Source of the DNA: Bradyrhizobium sp. cir1
GTDB taxonomy: Bacteria > Pseudomonadota > Alphaproteobacteria > Rhizobiales > Xanthobacteraceae
Length of the DNA stretch: 64,000 bases
Reading direction: 5' to 3'
NCBI RefSeq assembly: GCF_014198245.1
Contig: NZ_JACIHE010000008.1
Span: 124,001-188,000, forward strand
Positions 16,475 to 25,449 of this stretch are shown piece after piece. The notes under the pieces were generated by a model. That model was not told the origin of the DNA. It made no database searches and saw only the letters and a list, made by a program, of their open reading frames with translations. Numbering within the stretch: the stretch's first letter is position 1; the number at the start of each line of letters is the position of its first letter. The translations under genes were made by a program, and so were the position numbers.

Positions 16475-17200
16475 GGATCAGCTTGGTCCCTGCAGGGGTT
16501 GTGGGCATCGCCGTGGCTGACCGACGTAGAGGGGTTTGATCGCGCAAGTCTCGTCCGACAGCTGTTCTTAATGTCTGTCGTATTGAGCGGTGGTGCCTGG
16601 TTGTTCGGTATGATGGTCCATTACATCAAACGAAGAGGAATCGGGGCGGAGACGATATTAGCGATGGTTGCAGTGCTATTTATCGCAGCCGAGTTGGCCT
16701 TGATCCTGCGAGCGCCTCTGCCATCCATCTTGCCCTGGTCAGTTGTAGCAATTGTCGGAACGGCAACCGTGGTGAGCTTCGCGGTGATAGCGGATTACTT
16801 TCCGCCGGAGCTTGCCGGTCGTGCCAATGGCGCCTTGAACGTCTTGCACTTTGGTTGGGCATTTCTGGCCCAATGCGCGACAGGTCTGATCCTGGAGCAA
16901 TGGTCCACCAACGATGGCCATAGGCCCGTCATGGCCTATCAAGTCGCGTTCGGTCTCAACATGGCATTGCAGATCGCTGCGTTGATCTGGTTCGCGCTGC
17001 CTTGGCGGCGATCCGTCGTTTCATGGATGAGCTCAATCCCTTTCTTCATGCCGGCTTCTGTTTCCAACGCCGTCGAGTCAGTCGGTCTCTATGAGAATTC
17101 GGTGATCCTCCTGCCCGCGGATGACGATGCGGAGTGGTGAGCGGCAACTCGCGGCGAGCGGATACGATTAAGTAGGCGTCAAGTACAGTTCTCAATCTTC

Positions 17201-17222
17201 CTTTTTCTACGCCAGCCTACGA
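17201..17222 (+). repeat. Direct repeat, right copy, bracketing the MFS/IS cargo
   Basis: This is an exact 22-base match to 13985-14006. It lies about 100 bases upstream of trbB. The sequence after it differs from that after the left copy, so the shared part really ends here. Confidence 0.75.
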
Positions 17223-17279
17223 TCACCGAAAGCGCTTGTTGCGCCAAGTCCATCGGTGCCTTTTCTAATCATCCCCATC

Positions 17280-17304
17280 TGAGGACGCTCGTTGGGCGTC
17301 CTCA
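17280..17304 (+). promoter_or_regulatory. Hairpin in the trbB leader
   Basis: TGAGGACGC (17280-17288) and GCGTCCTCA (17296-17304) form a perfect 9-bp stem with a seven-base loop, ending 16 bases before the trbB GTG. It could sequester the start region in the mRNA or be a repressor site, for instance for the CopG-like protein. Position and symmetry are the only evidence. Confidence 0.45.
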
Positions 17305-17320
17305 TTCGGTGGGGCGAACG

Positions 17321-18283
17321 GTGGCAATCCATTCCATTCAATCGGAAGCGAGTTCGCGCGGCGCGCGAATGCTGCGCAGCGCGCTTGGCTCTGCGATTGC
17401 CGGCTATCTCGAAGACGATGCGATCATCGAGGTGATGCTCAATCCAGATGGGCGGTTGTGGATCGACCGGTTGTCGGATGGCCTGATAGACACAGGCGAA
17501 ACTCTGTCGGCGGCGGACGGCGAGCGCATTGTTCGTCTGGTAGCGCACCACGTAGGTGTGGAGGTGCATGCCGGCTCGCCGCGGGTTTCGGCCGAATTGC
17601 CTGGGACCGGCGAGCGCTTCGAAGGTCTGTTGCCTCCGGTCGTTGCGGCACCGGCCTTTGCGATCCGCAAACCTGCCGTAGCCGTGTTTACGCTCGACGA
17701 CTACGTCTCCAGGGGGATCATGACCTCGGAGCAGGCCAAGACCCTGCAGGACGCGGTCGCCGCACGGAAGAACATCCTTGTCGCTGGCGGGACATCGACG
17801 GGCAAGACCACGTTGACGAATGCGCTTCTGGCCGAGGTGGCGAAGACCTCCGATCGCGTCGTGCTGATCGAGGACACCCGCGAGTTGCAGTGCAGGGCGC
17901 CCAATCTCGTTGCGCTGCGGACCAAGGACGGCGTGGCGACGCTGTCGGATCTCGTCCGCTCGTCCCTCCGACTGCGTCCTGACCGGATCCCGATCGGCGA
18001 AGTCCGAGGTGCCGAAGCACTCGATCTCCTCAAGGCCTGGGGCACCGGCCATCCCGGCGGCATCGGTACCATCCATGCTGGCACTGCGCTCGGCGCGCTG
18101 CGCCGGCTCGAGCAGCTCATCCAGGAAGCCGTCATCACGGTTCCGCGCGCCCTGATCGCCGAGACCATCAACCTCGTCGCCGTGCTGGTGGGACGCGGCG
18201 CTGACCGCCGCCTCGCTGAGCTCGCCGCCGTCTCAGGGCTGGGTGCCACCGGTGACTACAGCCTTTCAACAGCAGGAGACTGA
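17321..18283 (+). CDS. trbB: TrbB, VirB11-like conjugation ATPase
   Basis: GTG 17321 (MAIHSIQSEASSRGARML) is preferred; GTG 17309 adds four residues. The 320-residue protein carries Walker A GGTSTGKTTLTN (residue ~155), the Asp box LIEDTRELQ, Walker B-like RPDRIPIGEVRGAEAL and the His box GHPGGIGTIHAG. These are the four signatures of secretion ATPases of the VirB11/TrbB class. The hexamer drives pilus assembly and substrate passage at the cytoplasmic face. It opens an operon whose members overlap or nearly touch up to trbI. Confidence 0.94.
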   Translation: MAIHSIQSEASSRGARMLRSALGSAIAGYLEDDAIIEVMLNPDGRLWIDRLSDGLIDTGETLSAADGERIVRLVAHHVGVEVHAGSPRVSAELPGTGERFEGLLPPVVAAPAFAIRKPAVAVFTLDDYVSRGIMTSEQAKTLQDAVAARKNILVAGGTSTGKTTLTNALLAEVAKTSDRVVLIEDTRELQCRAPNLVALRTKDGVATLSDLVRSSLRLRPDRIPIGEVRGAEALDLLKAWGTGHPGGIGTIHAGTALGALRRLEQLIQEAVITVPRALIAETINLVAVLVGRGADRRLAELAAVSGLGATGDYSLSTAGD

Positions 18284-18284
18284 C

Positions 18285-18608
18285 ATGCGTCAGCAATTTC
18301 GCTTTCTTCGAGGTACATCGTTGGCCGCCTACGGCACCATGTTTTTGGCAGTTCAGCCCGCATGGGCGGCTGGCTCGAACATGCCGTGGGAGCAGCCGCT
18401 CAATCAGATCTTGCAGTCAGTCGAGGGGCCGGTCGCAAAGATCATCGCGGTCATCATCATCGTCGTGACCGGCCTAACGCTCGCATTCGGGGATTCCTCC
18501 GGCGGTTTCCGCAGACTGATCCAGATCGTGTTCGGTCTGTCGATCGCGTTTGCGGCGTCAAGCTTCTTCTTGTCGTTCTTCTCCTTCGGCGGTGGCGTGG
18601 TGATCTGA
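18285..18608 (+). CDS. trbC: TrbC, pilin subunit
   Basis: ATG 18285 follows CAGGAGA and sits one base after the trbB stop. The 107-residue precursor has a signal region ending PAWAAGSNMPWEQ and two hydrophobic helices (residues ~55-75 and 80-100), the layout of TrbC/VirB2 pilins. After cleavage, TraF (7905-8417) is expected to process it, by analogy with RP4. It ends with TGA overlapping the trbD start. Size is normal. Confidence 0.9.
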   Translation: MRQQFRFLRGTSLAAYGTMFLAVQPAWAAGSNMPWEQPLNQILQSVEGPVAKIIAVIIIVVTGLTLAFGDSSGGFRRLIQIVFGLSIAFAASSFFLSFFSFGGGVVI

Positions 18609-18871
18609 TGGATGAACCTGTCACAGGCTTTGTTGTGCCTGTTCATCGCGCGCTCACTGAGCCACTCCTGATGGGCGGCGCGCCGCGGTCGGTTGCGATC
18701 GTCAACGGCACGCTCGCGGCAGCCCTGGGGCTCGGACTTCGGTTGTGGATTGCGGGGCTTGTCCTCTGGTTCATCGGCCACGTGGCCGCTGTCTGGGCCG
18801 CCAAGCGCGATCCCGCCTTTGTCGATGTGGTGCGCCGACATCTGCGCATTCCCGCACATCTCAACACCTGA
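18608..18871 (+). CDS. trbD: TrbD, VirB3-like inner-membrane protein
   Basis: ATG 18608 overlaps the trbC stop by one base. The 87-residue protein starts with the VPVHRALTEPLLMGGAPRS signature of VirB3/TrbD and has one to two membrane helices at residues ~28-63. It ends with FVDVVRRHLRIPAHL, typical of the family. VirB3 homologues associate with the VirB4/TrbE ATPase in the inner membrane, and trbE follows after ten bases. Confidence 0.92.
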   Translation: MDEPVTGFVVPVHRALTEPLLMGGAPRSVAIVNGTLAAALGLGLRLWIAGLVLWFIGHVAAVWAAKRDPAFVDVVRRHLRIPAHLNT

Positions 18872-18881
18872 GCCCTCTGTC

Positions 18882-21323
18882 ATGATGAATCTTGCCGAAT
18901 ATCGTCATTCCAACGCGCGTCTCGCCGACTTCCTGCCCTGGGCAGCTCTCGTCGACGAGGGAATCATCCTGAACAAGGACGGTTCGTTCCAGCGGACAGC
19001 AAAGTTCCGGGGACCCGACCTCGATAGCGCAGTGTCGGCCGAACTCGTCGGTGTCGCCGGTCGTTTGAACAACGCAATGCGTCGCCTTGGATCCGGCTGG
19101 GCCGTATTCGTCGAGGCGCAGCGTCACTTTGCGGGGACCTACCCGCCTAGCTCCTTTCCGGATGTCGCGTCTGCGCTGGTTGACGCGGAACGCAGGGCTC
19201 AGTTCGAGGAGGCGGGTGCCCATTATGAGTCCAGCTACTTCCTGACCTTCCTCTACCTGCCTCCAGAGGAAGGGGCCGCCAGGGCAGAGCAACTGCTCTA
19301 CGAGGGACGCGATCGGACCGTTGGAGCGGACGCGCGCGAGGTCCTCCGCGGGTTTATCGACCAGACCAATCGTGTGCTTCAGCTCGTTGAAGGGTTCATG
19401 CCGGAATGCACTTGGCTCGACGATCAGGACACGCTGGCCTACCTGCACTCGACGATCTCGACCAAGCGTCACCGCGTTCGCGTGCCCGAAATTCCGATGT
19501 ACATCGATGCGCTGTTGGCGGACCAGCCCCTGACCGGCGGGCTTGAGCCGATGCTGGGGGCAGCCAACCTGCGAGTTCTGACGATTGTCGGCTTTCCGGG
19601 CGCGACGACCCCGGGGATCCTGGATGATCTGAATCGTCTGCCATTCTCTTATCGTTGGTCGACCCGAGCGATCATGCTCGACAAGACCGATGCCACCAAG
19701 CTGCTGACCAAGATTCGTCGGCAGTGGTTTGCCAAGCGGAAATCCATCGGCGCCATCCTCAAAGAGGTCATGACGAACGAGGCGTCGACGCTGCTCGATA
19801 CCGACGCCCACAACAAGGCGCTTGATGCCGACGCGGCGTTGCAGGAACTGGGGTCCGATCAGATCGGACAAGCCTTTGTCACGGCAACCATTACCGTCTG
19901 GGATCGCGATCCCAATGCTGCCGATGAAAAGCTGAGGCTGGTCGAGAAGGTCATCCAGGGCCGCGATTTCACCTGCATGATCGAGACGGTGAACGCCGTC
20001 GAAGCCTGGCTCGGCAGTCTGCCGGGGCACGTCTACGCCAACGTGCGGCAGCCGCCGATCTCAACTCTCAACCTCGCCCATATGATTCCGATGTCGGCCG
20101 TTTGGGCCGGTGAGGCGAGGGACCTCCACTTTAAGGGGCCGCCACTTCTGTTCGGCAAGACCGAGGGATCAACGCCGTTCCGATTCTCGCTCCACGTCGG
20201 TGACGTCGGCCATACCCTTGTGGTGGGACCGACAGGCGCTGGCAAGTCAGTGCTGCTCGCGCTGATGGCGCTACAGTTCAGGCGTTATCCGAACTCTCAG
20301 GTCTTTGCGTTTGACTTCGGTGGTTCGATTCGGGCGGCCGCCCTTGCCATGGGCGGTGACTGGCATGATCTCGGTGGCGCATTGTCCGACGGAGGCGACC
20401 AGCCCGTCGCGTTGCAGCCGTTGGCCTGGATCGACGATCCTTCCGAGCGCGGTTGGGCCACGGAATGGATCGGCGCGATCCTGGCACGGGAAAAGGTCGA
20501 GATCACCCCGGAGGTCAAGGATCATCTGTGGTCGGCGCTGACGTCTCTCGCCTCGGCGCCGAGGGAGGAGCGCACCCTAACGGGCCTTTCAGTCCTGCTC
20601 CAATCGAACTCCTTGAAACGCGCCTTGCAACCTTATTGCCTGGGCGGACCTTCCGGGCGCTTGCTTGATGCTGAATTCGAGCGCCTTGGCGAGGCCTCGA
20701 TCCAGGCGTTTGAGACCGAAGGCTTGATCGGAACGAGCGCTGCGCCGGCCGTGCTGGCGTACCTCTTCCATCGTATTGCTGATCGTCTCGATGGCCGGCC
20801 GACACTCCTGATTGTCGACGAGGGTTGGCTTGCCCTCGATGACGAGGATTTTGCGGGCCAACTCCGGGAATGGCTGAAGACGCTTCGGAAGAAGAACGCG
20901 TCGGTCATCTTCGCCACCCAGTCGCTTTCGGACATTGATGGCTCTGCGATTGCGCCGGCTATCATCGAAAGCTGCCCAACCCGATTGTTACTGCCGAACG
21001 AACGGGCGATCGAACCGCAGATCACTGCCATCTACCGCCGCTTCGGCCTCAATGACCGCCAGATCGAGCTTCTGAGCCGGGCAACGCCAAAGCGCGACTA
21101 CTATTGCCAGTCTCGTCGCGGCAACCGGATGTTCGAACTTGGCCTTGGCGAGGTTGCGCTCGCATTCACCGCGGCCTCTTCCAAGACAGACCAGGCTGCC
21201 ATCACGCAGCTCATCGCCGAACATGGATCCGACGACTTTGTACCTGCCTGGCTCCAGCACCGTGGCGTCGCCTGGGCGATAGATCTGATCCCGAATCTCG
21301 TCAATCTGGAGAAATCGCTATGA
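18882..21323 (+). CDS. trbE: TrbE, VirB4-like conjugation ATPase
   Basis: ATG 18882 (MMNLAEYRHSNARLADFLPW) gives 813 residues; the frame extends upstream only by overlapping trbD. The N-terminal CagE/TrbE domain is followed by the motor domain with Walker A GPTGAGKSVLLAL at residue ~449 and Walker B LLIVDEGWLALDD. The conserved KTLRKKNASVIFATQSLSDI follows. VirB4-class ATPases energise pilus biogenesis. Length matches the family and no damage is visible. Confidence 0.95.
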   Translation: MMNLAEYRHSNARLADFLPWAALVDEGIILNKDGSFQRTAKFRGPDLDSAVSAELVGVAGRLNNAMRRLGSGWAVFVEAQRHFAGTYPPSSFPDVASALVDAERRAQFEEAGAHYESSYFLTFLYLPPEEGAARAEQLLYEGRDRTVGADAREVLRGFIDQTNRVLQLVEGFMPECTWLDDQDTLAYLHSTISTKRHRVRVPEIPMYIDALLADQPLTGGLEPMLGAANLRVLTIVGFPGATTPGILDDLNRLPFSYRWSTRAIMLDKTDATKLLTKIRRQWFAKRKSIGAILKEVMTNEASTLLDTDAHNKALDADAALQELGSDQIGQAFVTATITVWDRDPNAADEKLRLVEKVIQGRDFTCMIETVNAVEAWLGSLPGHVYANVRQPPISTLNLAHMIPMSAVWAGEARDLHFKGPPLLFGKTEGSTPFRFSLHVGDVGHTLVVGPTGAGKSVLLALMALQFRRYPNSQVFAFDFGGSIRAAALAMGGDWHDLGGALSDGGDQPVALQPLAWIDDPSERGWATEWIGAILAREKVEITPEVKDHLWSALTSLASAPREERTLTGLSVLLQSNSLKRALQPYCLGGPSGRLLDAEFERLGEASIQAFETEGLIGTSAAPAVLAYLFHRIADRLDGRPTLLIVDEGWLALDDEDFAGQLREWLKTLRKKNASVIFATQSLSDIDGSAIAPAIIESCPTRLLLPNERAIEPQITAIYRRFGLNDRQIELLSRATPKRDYYCQSRRGNRMFELGLGEVALAFTAASSKTDQAAITQLIAEHGSDDFVPAWLQHRGVAWAIDLIPNLVNLEKSL

Positions 21324-22048
21324 GACCTCTTGGCCTATTGGCGACCACGGCCGCCTTCGCGCTGCTGCTCGGCGTTACGCTGCCCGCACGGGCGCTGATC
21401 GTCTTTGATCCCACCAACTACGTCCAGAATGTCCTGACGGCCGCGCGGGAACTCCAGCAGATTAATAATCAGATCACCTCGTTGCAGAACGAGGCACAGA
21501 TGCTGATCAATCAGGCAAGGAATCTGGCAAACCTGCCGTATTCATCGTTGCAGCAACTGCAATCTTCGATCCAGCGCACCCAGCAATTGCTGTCCCAGGC
21601 CCAGCGCATCGCATACGACGTGCAGCAAATCGATCGTGCCTTCTCGACCAGCTACGGGCCGGCGACCGGCAGCCAGTCGAACCAGTTACTGATCTCCAAC
21701 GCTCAATCGCGCTGGCAAAATACTTACTCGGCAACGCAGGACGCGCTTCGCGTCCAGGCCGGCATCGTTGGCAACCTCGACACCAATCGTATCCAGACGT
21801 CCGCACTCGTAACTTCGAGCCAGAGTGCCAGTGGCGCCTTGCAGGCTACTCAGGCCGGCAACCAGATCCTCGCGCTTCAAGCGCAACAACTTGCTGATCT
21901 CACAGCGGCCGCGGCGGCGCAGGGCAGGGCGCAGAGCCTCGAAGCGGCTCAGCGCGCCTCGGCTCAGGATCAGGGGCGAGAGCAGCTCAGGCGTTTCCTG
22001 ACACCAGGACAGGGCTATCAATCCTCCAATGTGCAGATGTTCCACTGA
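21320..22048 (+). CDS. trbJ: TrbJ, VirB5-like mating-pair protein
   Basis: ATG 21320 overlaps the trbE stop (ATGA). The 242-residue protein has a signal peptide ending about residue 24 (TLPARALIVFDPTN). The mature part is a long helical protein, starting with the TrbJ motif VFDPTNYVQNVLTAARELQQINNQITSL. Gln is very frequent, consistent with coiled coils. TrbJ/VirB5 is a periplasmic or pilus-tip adhesion component. Confidence 0.92.
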   Translation: MRPLGLLATTAAFALLLGVTLPARALIVFDPTNYVQNVLTAARELQQINNQITSLQNEAQMLINQARNLANLPYSSLQQLQSSIQRTQQLLSQAQRIAYDVQQIDRAFSTSYGPATGSQSNQLLISNAQSRWQNTYSATQDALRVQAGIVGNLDTNRIQTSALVTSSQSASGALQATQAGNQILALQAQQLADLTAAAAAQGRAQSLEAAQRASAQDQGREQLRRFLTPGQGYQSSNVQMFH

Positions 22049-22413
22049 TGACCGACGTAAGAGCGTTCAAGGCGCTGTCGCTGCTTACGACTATCGGCCT
22101 AGTGGCCGTCGCGGCCTGCACGATTCAGCTTCGTGGCGGAGACGGTTCTCCGCCGCCGCCGAAGGCGGAGCAGACGACTGATGCAACCAACTCTGACCTC
22201 GCGCGCTGCCGCGGCGTCACTCCGGATGAAACAGCGGGATATCGCCATTGCAAGGGCGTTTGGGCCGAAAACCGGCGACGCTTCTTCGGCAAGAACGGTC
22301 CCACAGATCCTGGCCGAGATGATTCCGCAGGTTTGGCACCCGGCCCAAAAGACCAGAGCCGGATCCCGCAAGGCTATCCGCAACCGGCGACACCTGAGGC
22401 GAGCAAGCCATGA
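22048..22413 (+). CDS. trbK: TrbK-like lipoprotein (putative entry exclusion)
   Basis: ATG 22048 overlaps the last base of the trbJ stop codon. The 121-residue product has a lipoprotein signal with lipobox VAAC at residues ~21-24. The family-specific C..VTPDETAGYRHCKGVWAENRRRFF segment of the alternative TrbK found in alphaproteobacterial trb operons follows. The C-terminal 40 residues are proline-rich. TrbK of RP4 blocks entry of identical plasmids; whether this form does the same is inferred from position between trbJ and trbL. Confidence 0.8.
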   Translation: MTDVRAFKALSLLTTIGLVAVAACTIQLRGGDGSPPPPKAEQTTDATNSDLARCRGVTPDETAGYRHCKGVWAENRRRFFGKNGPTDPGRDDSAGLAPGPKDQSRIPQGYPQPATPEASKP

Positions 22414-23639
22414 CGGGTACGGGGATCATTGACCAGTTTCTGGAAACGTTCACGCGTTATATCGACAACGGCTTCGGATTGCTCGGTAGCGACGTCGGGT
22501 ATCTCGCTGCGACCCTTGCGGCGATCGACATCACGCTTGCTGCGTTGTTCTGGAGTTGGGGGCCGGACGAAGACATCATCGCGCGCCTCGTCAAGAAGAC
22601 GCTCTTTGTCGGCGTCTTTGCCTACCTGATCGGTAACTGGAACGGCCTGGCGCGTATCGTCTTCGAGAGCTTTGCGGGGGTTGGGTTGAAAGCATCGGGT
22701 GCAAGCCTGTCTGCATCCGATTTCCTGCGACCTGGAAAGATCGCTCAAGTCGGACTCGACGCTGGCCGACCGCTGCTCGATTCGATCTCCAGCCTGATGG
22801 GCTACATCAGTTTCTTCGAGAATTTCGTTCAGATCGTCGTTCTCCTGTTCGCCTGGGTCGTGGTGCTGCTCGCCTTCTTCATTTTGGCGATCCAGCTCTT
22901 CGTCACCCTGATCGAGTTCAAGCTCACGACACTGGCCGGCTTCGTGCTCATTCCCTTTGGCTTGTTTGGTAAGACGGCCTTCGCGGCCGAGCGGGTCTTG
23001 GGCAATGTTATCTCTTCAGGGATCAAGATCCTGGTCCTGGCTGTCATCGTTGGGATCGGCTCGACCCTGTTTTCGCAGTTCACCGCAGGCTTCGGCAGCG
23101 CCCAACCGACCATCGAAGACGCGATGACGTTAGTGCTCGCGGCGCTCGCGTTGCTGGGCCTCGGCATCTTTGGTCCTGGTATTGCAAATGGCCTGGTGTC
23201 GGGCGGACCGCAACTCGGCGCCGGTGCCACGATCGGAACAGGTCTTGCTGCCGGCGGCATCGTTGCGGCGGGCGCAGGCCTTGCCGCCGGCGGTGCCGGT
23301 CTCGCCGGTGGTGCGATTGCAGGTGCCGCGCGCGGTGGGGGTGCCGTCTTGAGCGGTGCGTCCGCTGCCTATCGAAGCGGAGGCGTGGCTGGCGTTGCGG
23401 AGGCTGGTGCCTCCGCCGCCATGAGCCCGTTGCGTCGCGCAGCGGCTGCGCTCGGTGGAGGTGGGGAAGCCGGTGCGCAGACCGCGAACACTTCGGCCGA
23501 AGGGCAGCCCGATTGGGCGCGACGCATGAAGCGCGCCGAGACTATTCGGCATGGTGCCTCGGCCGCTAGCCAGGCCGTTCGCTCGGGCGATCATGGTGGC
23601 AGCGGCTCCTCCGTCGATTTGTCTGAAGGAGAGCGCTGA
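22410..23639 (+). CDS. trbL: TrbL, polytopic mating-channel protein (VirB6-like)
   Basis: ATG 22410 overlaps the trbK stop. The 409-residue protein has about six membrane segments in residues 20-300, then a Gly/Ala-rich stretch (AAGGIVAAGAGLAAGGAGLAGG at ~275-300) and a hydrophilic tail ending in a Ser/Gly-rich region. This is the standard TrbL architecture. It forms part of the inner-membrane channel. A gap of about 100 bases, longer than elsewhere in the operon, separates it from trbF. Confidence 0.92.
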   Translation: MTGTGIIDQFLETFTRYIDNGFGLLGSDVGYLAATLAAIDITLAALFWSWGPDEDIIARLVKKTLFVGVFAYLIGNWNGLARIVFESFAGVGLKASGASLSASDFLRPGKIAQVGLDAGRPLLDSISSLMGYISFFENFVQIVVLLFAWVVVLLAFFILAIQLFVTLIEFKLTTLAGFVLIPFGLFGKTAFAAERVLGNVISSGIKILVLAVIVGIGSTLFSQFTAGFGSAQPTIEDAMTLVLAALALLGLGIFGPGIANGLVSGGPQLGAGATIGTGLAAGGIVAAGAGLAAGGAGLAGGAIAGAARGGGAVLSGASAAYRSGGVAGVAEAGASAAMSPLRRAAAALGGGGEAGAQTANTSAEGQPDWARRMKRAETIRHGASAASQAVRSGDHGGSGSSVDLSEGER

Positions 23640-23740
23640 CACGCGGCCATCGCGCTTTCGCCACCCGCTGCTCGACAGCGCCTCAAACCCAGACACCGCA
23701 CCACTTGAAGCCGTTCACTTTATCTCAGGGGCAACCATCA

Positions 23741-24424
23741 ATGTTCAAGCGACCATCCGTTCACTACGGGCGTATGCCCGAGCCGGTTACACCGTATCAG
23801 AAAGCAGCGCAGGTTTGGGACGAACGTATTGGATCAGCACGCGTCCAAGCCAAAAACTGGCGGCTGATGGCCTTTGGTTGCCTCATGCTGTCGGCCGGTC
23901 TCGCTGCAGGCCTCATCTGGCAATCGAGCCAGGGATCAATCACGCCGTGGGTGGTCGAGGTCGATCAACTCGGCAAGGCCCAAAGGGTCGCGCCGGCTAA
24001 CTTCGACTATCAACCCACTGATGCGCAGATCGCCTACCATCTGGCGCGCTTTATCGAGGATGTCAGAGGTCTGCCGGCCGACGGCATCGTCCTGCGCCAA
24101 AACTGGCTGCGGGCGTATGATTTTACGACCGACCGCGGCGCTGCTGCGCTCAACGACTACGCGCGCAACAATAACCCCTTTGCCAATCTGGGTAAGGCGC
24201 AAATCTCCGTCGAGGTATCGAGCGTTATTCGCGCGTCGTCGGAAAGTTTTCGCGTCGCGTGGACCCAGCGCGTCTACGACAACGGCTCGCTAAGCTCGAC
24301 TGAGCGGTGGACCGCGATTCTCTCGATCGTGATCGAGACACCCCGCGATGCCGAACGACTGCGCAAGAATCCCCTTGGCGTCTATGTCCGCGCCATCAAC
24401 TGGTCAAAGGAGTTGAGTCAGTGA
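23741..24424 (+). CDS. trbF: TrbF, VirB8-like scaffold protein
   Basis: ATG 23741 (MFKRPSVHYGRMPEP) is the family-typical start and gives 227 residues; an in-frame start at 23705 is less likely. One membrane helix (residues ~45-65) is followed by a periplasmic VirB8-like domain with TPYQKAAQVWDER before and WTAILSIVIETPRDAERLRKNPLG near the end. VirB8/TrbF proteins nucleate the inner-membrane core complex. It ends with the trbG start overlapping (GTGA). Confidence 0.93.
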   Translation: MFKRPSVHYGRMPEPVTPYQKAAQVWDERIGSARVQAKNWRLMAFGCLMLSAGLAAGLIWQSSQGSITPWVVEVDQLGKAQRVAPANFDYQPTDAQIAYHLARFIEDVRGLPADGIVLRQNWLRAYDFTTDRGAAALNDYARNNNPFANLGKAQISVEVSSVIRASSESFRVAWTQRVYDNGSLSSTERWTAILSIVIETPRDAERLRKNPLGVYVRAINWSKELSQ

Positions 24425-25449
24425 CCAAGACGCCATTTGACGTTCATTCGAAGCGTTCCCTCCCGCGCAGCAAGCCGCCTCGGTCCGAGTTCGTGGGCTC
24501 AAAGCGAGCGCTTCTGTCCGTGCTCTTGCTCTGTTCATCGGTGCTCGGCGGGTGCGCGACTTATATACCGCCGGAGATCACCTATGACGCTGAAGTGCCT
24601 CCGTTACCGGCGACGCCGGTGGCTCTCGACGACAAATCGCGACCGCTTCACGTTCCACCCCTCTGGAAGCCGGCTCTCGGCGGCAAGTCGGGAGGGAAGG
24701 AAGATGCTGAACCCGTGAGCCGGGTTGAAACAGCAAATAGCGCAGCCCGGGTCGAACCGCGCAAGCGGGGGTATTTCAACGCGGCGCAAATCTACGCCTA
24801 CAGTCCCGGGGCGCTCTATCAGGTTTACGCAGCACCGGGACAGATCACGGATATCGCGCTCGAGCAGGGAGAACAGTTGACGGGATCAGGGCCGATCGCG
24901 GCCGGAGATACCGTACGATGGGTCGTGGGCGATACTGAGAGTGGAAACGGCGACACGCGCCGCGTCCATATTCTGGTCAAGCCGACCCGCGCATCGATCG
25001 AGACCAATCTCGTCGTCAATACCGATCGGCGCACCTACCTGATCGAACTCCGCTCCCGCGAGCGGCCATACATGCCTTCCGTTGCCTGGTACTATCCGGA
25101 AACAGCACGTGACCGATCCCGTTTAGTCGCTCTGAGACCCGTTCTTCCGGATCCGGCGCAACGCATCTCCCGCTATGCCATCGAAGGAGACAGTCCTCCC
25201 TGGCGGCCGCTCGCCGCCTATGACGATGGCCGTAAGGTCTATGTCGAATTCCCGCAAGGCATCGTGCAGGGCGAGATGCCTCCGCTCTTCGTGATTGGCC
25301 CGGACGGCAAGACCGAACTCGTCAACTACCGCGCCTACGGCAACGTGCTGATCGTGGATCGGCTCTTTGCAGCTGCCGAACTGCGGCTTGGCGGCGAGCG
25401 TCAGCAGAAGGTCCGTATTGTCAGGACTGACGGGAGGTCGTCGTCATGA
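24421..25449 (+). CDS. trbG: TrbG, VirB9-like outer-membrane complex protein
   Basis: GTG 24421 overlaps the trbF stop and gives 342 residues. A long N-terminus precedes a lipobox-like LGGC at residues ~41-44. The VirB9/TrbG domain includes YAYSPGALYQVYAAPGQITDI, the NLVVNTDRRTYLIEL strand and a C-terminal domain with PPLFVIGPDGKTELVNYR. It is expected to form the outer-membrane ring with TrbI. No damage is visible. Confidence 0.93.
   Translation: MTKTPFDVHSKRSLPRSKPPRSEFVGSKRALLSVLLLCSSVLGGCATYIPPEITYDAEVPPLPATPVALDDKSRPLHVPPLWKPALGGKSGGKEDAEPVSRVETANSAARVEPRKRGYFNAAQIYAYSPGALYQVYAAPGQITDIALEQGEQLTGSGPIAAGDTVRWVVGDTESGNGDTRRVHILVKPTRASIETNLVVNTDRRTYLIELRSRERPYMPSVAWYYPETARDRSRLVALRPVLPDPAQRISRYAIEGDSPPWRPLAAYDDGRKVYVEFPQGIVQGEMPPLFVIGPDGKTELVNYRAYGNVLIVDRLFAAAELRLGGERQQKVRIVRTDGRSSS

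Larger units (their letters stand above)
14083..17140 (+). pseudogene. MFS transporter interrupted by an ISL3-family insertion sequence
   Basis: The N-terminal half starts at ATG 14083 and reads to 14753; the C-terminal half resumes after the insertion at 16483 and ends at TGA 17138-17140. Joining the halves across one copy of the 8-bp target duplication restores ATCVGSAWSLQGLW in frame. This gives a protein of about 440 residues with twelve probable membrane helices and the MFS loop motif GILLDRFGPRR. No other lesion is visible, so the disruption looks recent. The substrate is not apparent. The intact gene would have been cargo between the CopG-like gene and trbB. Confidence 0.8.
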
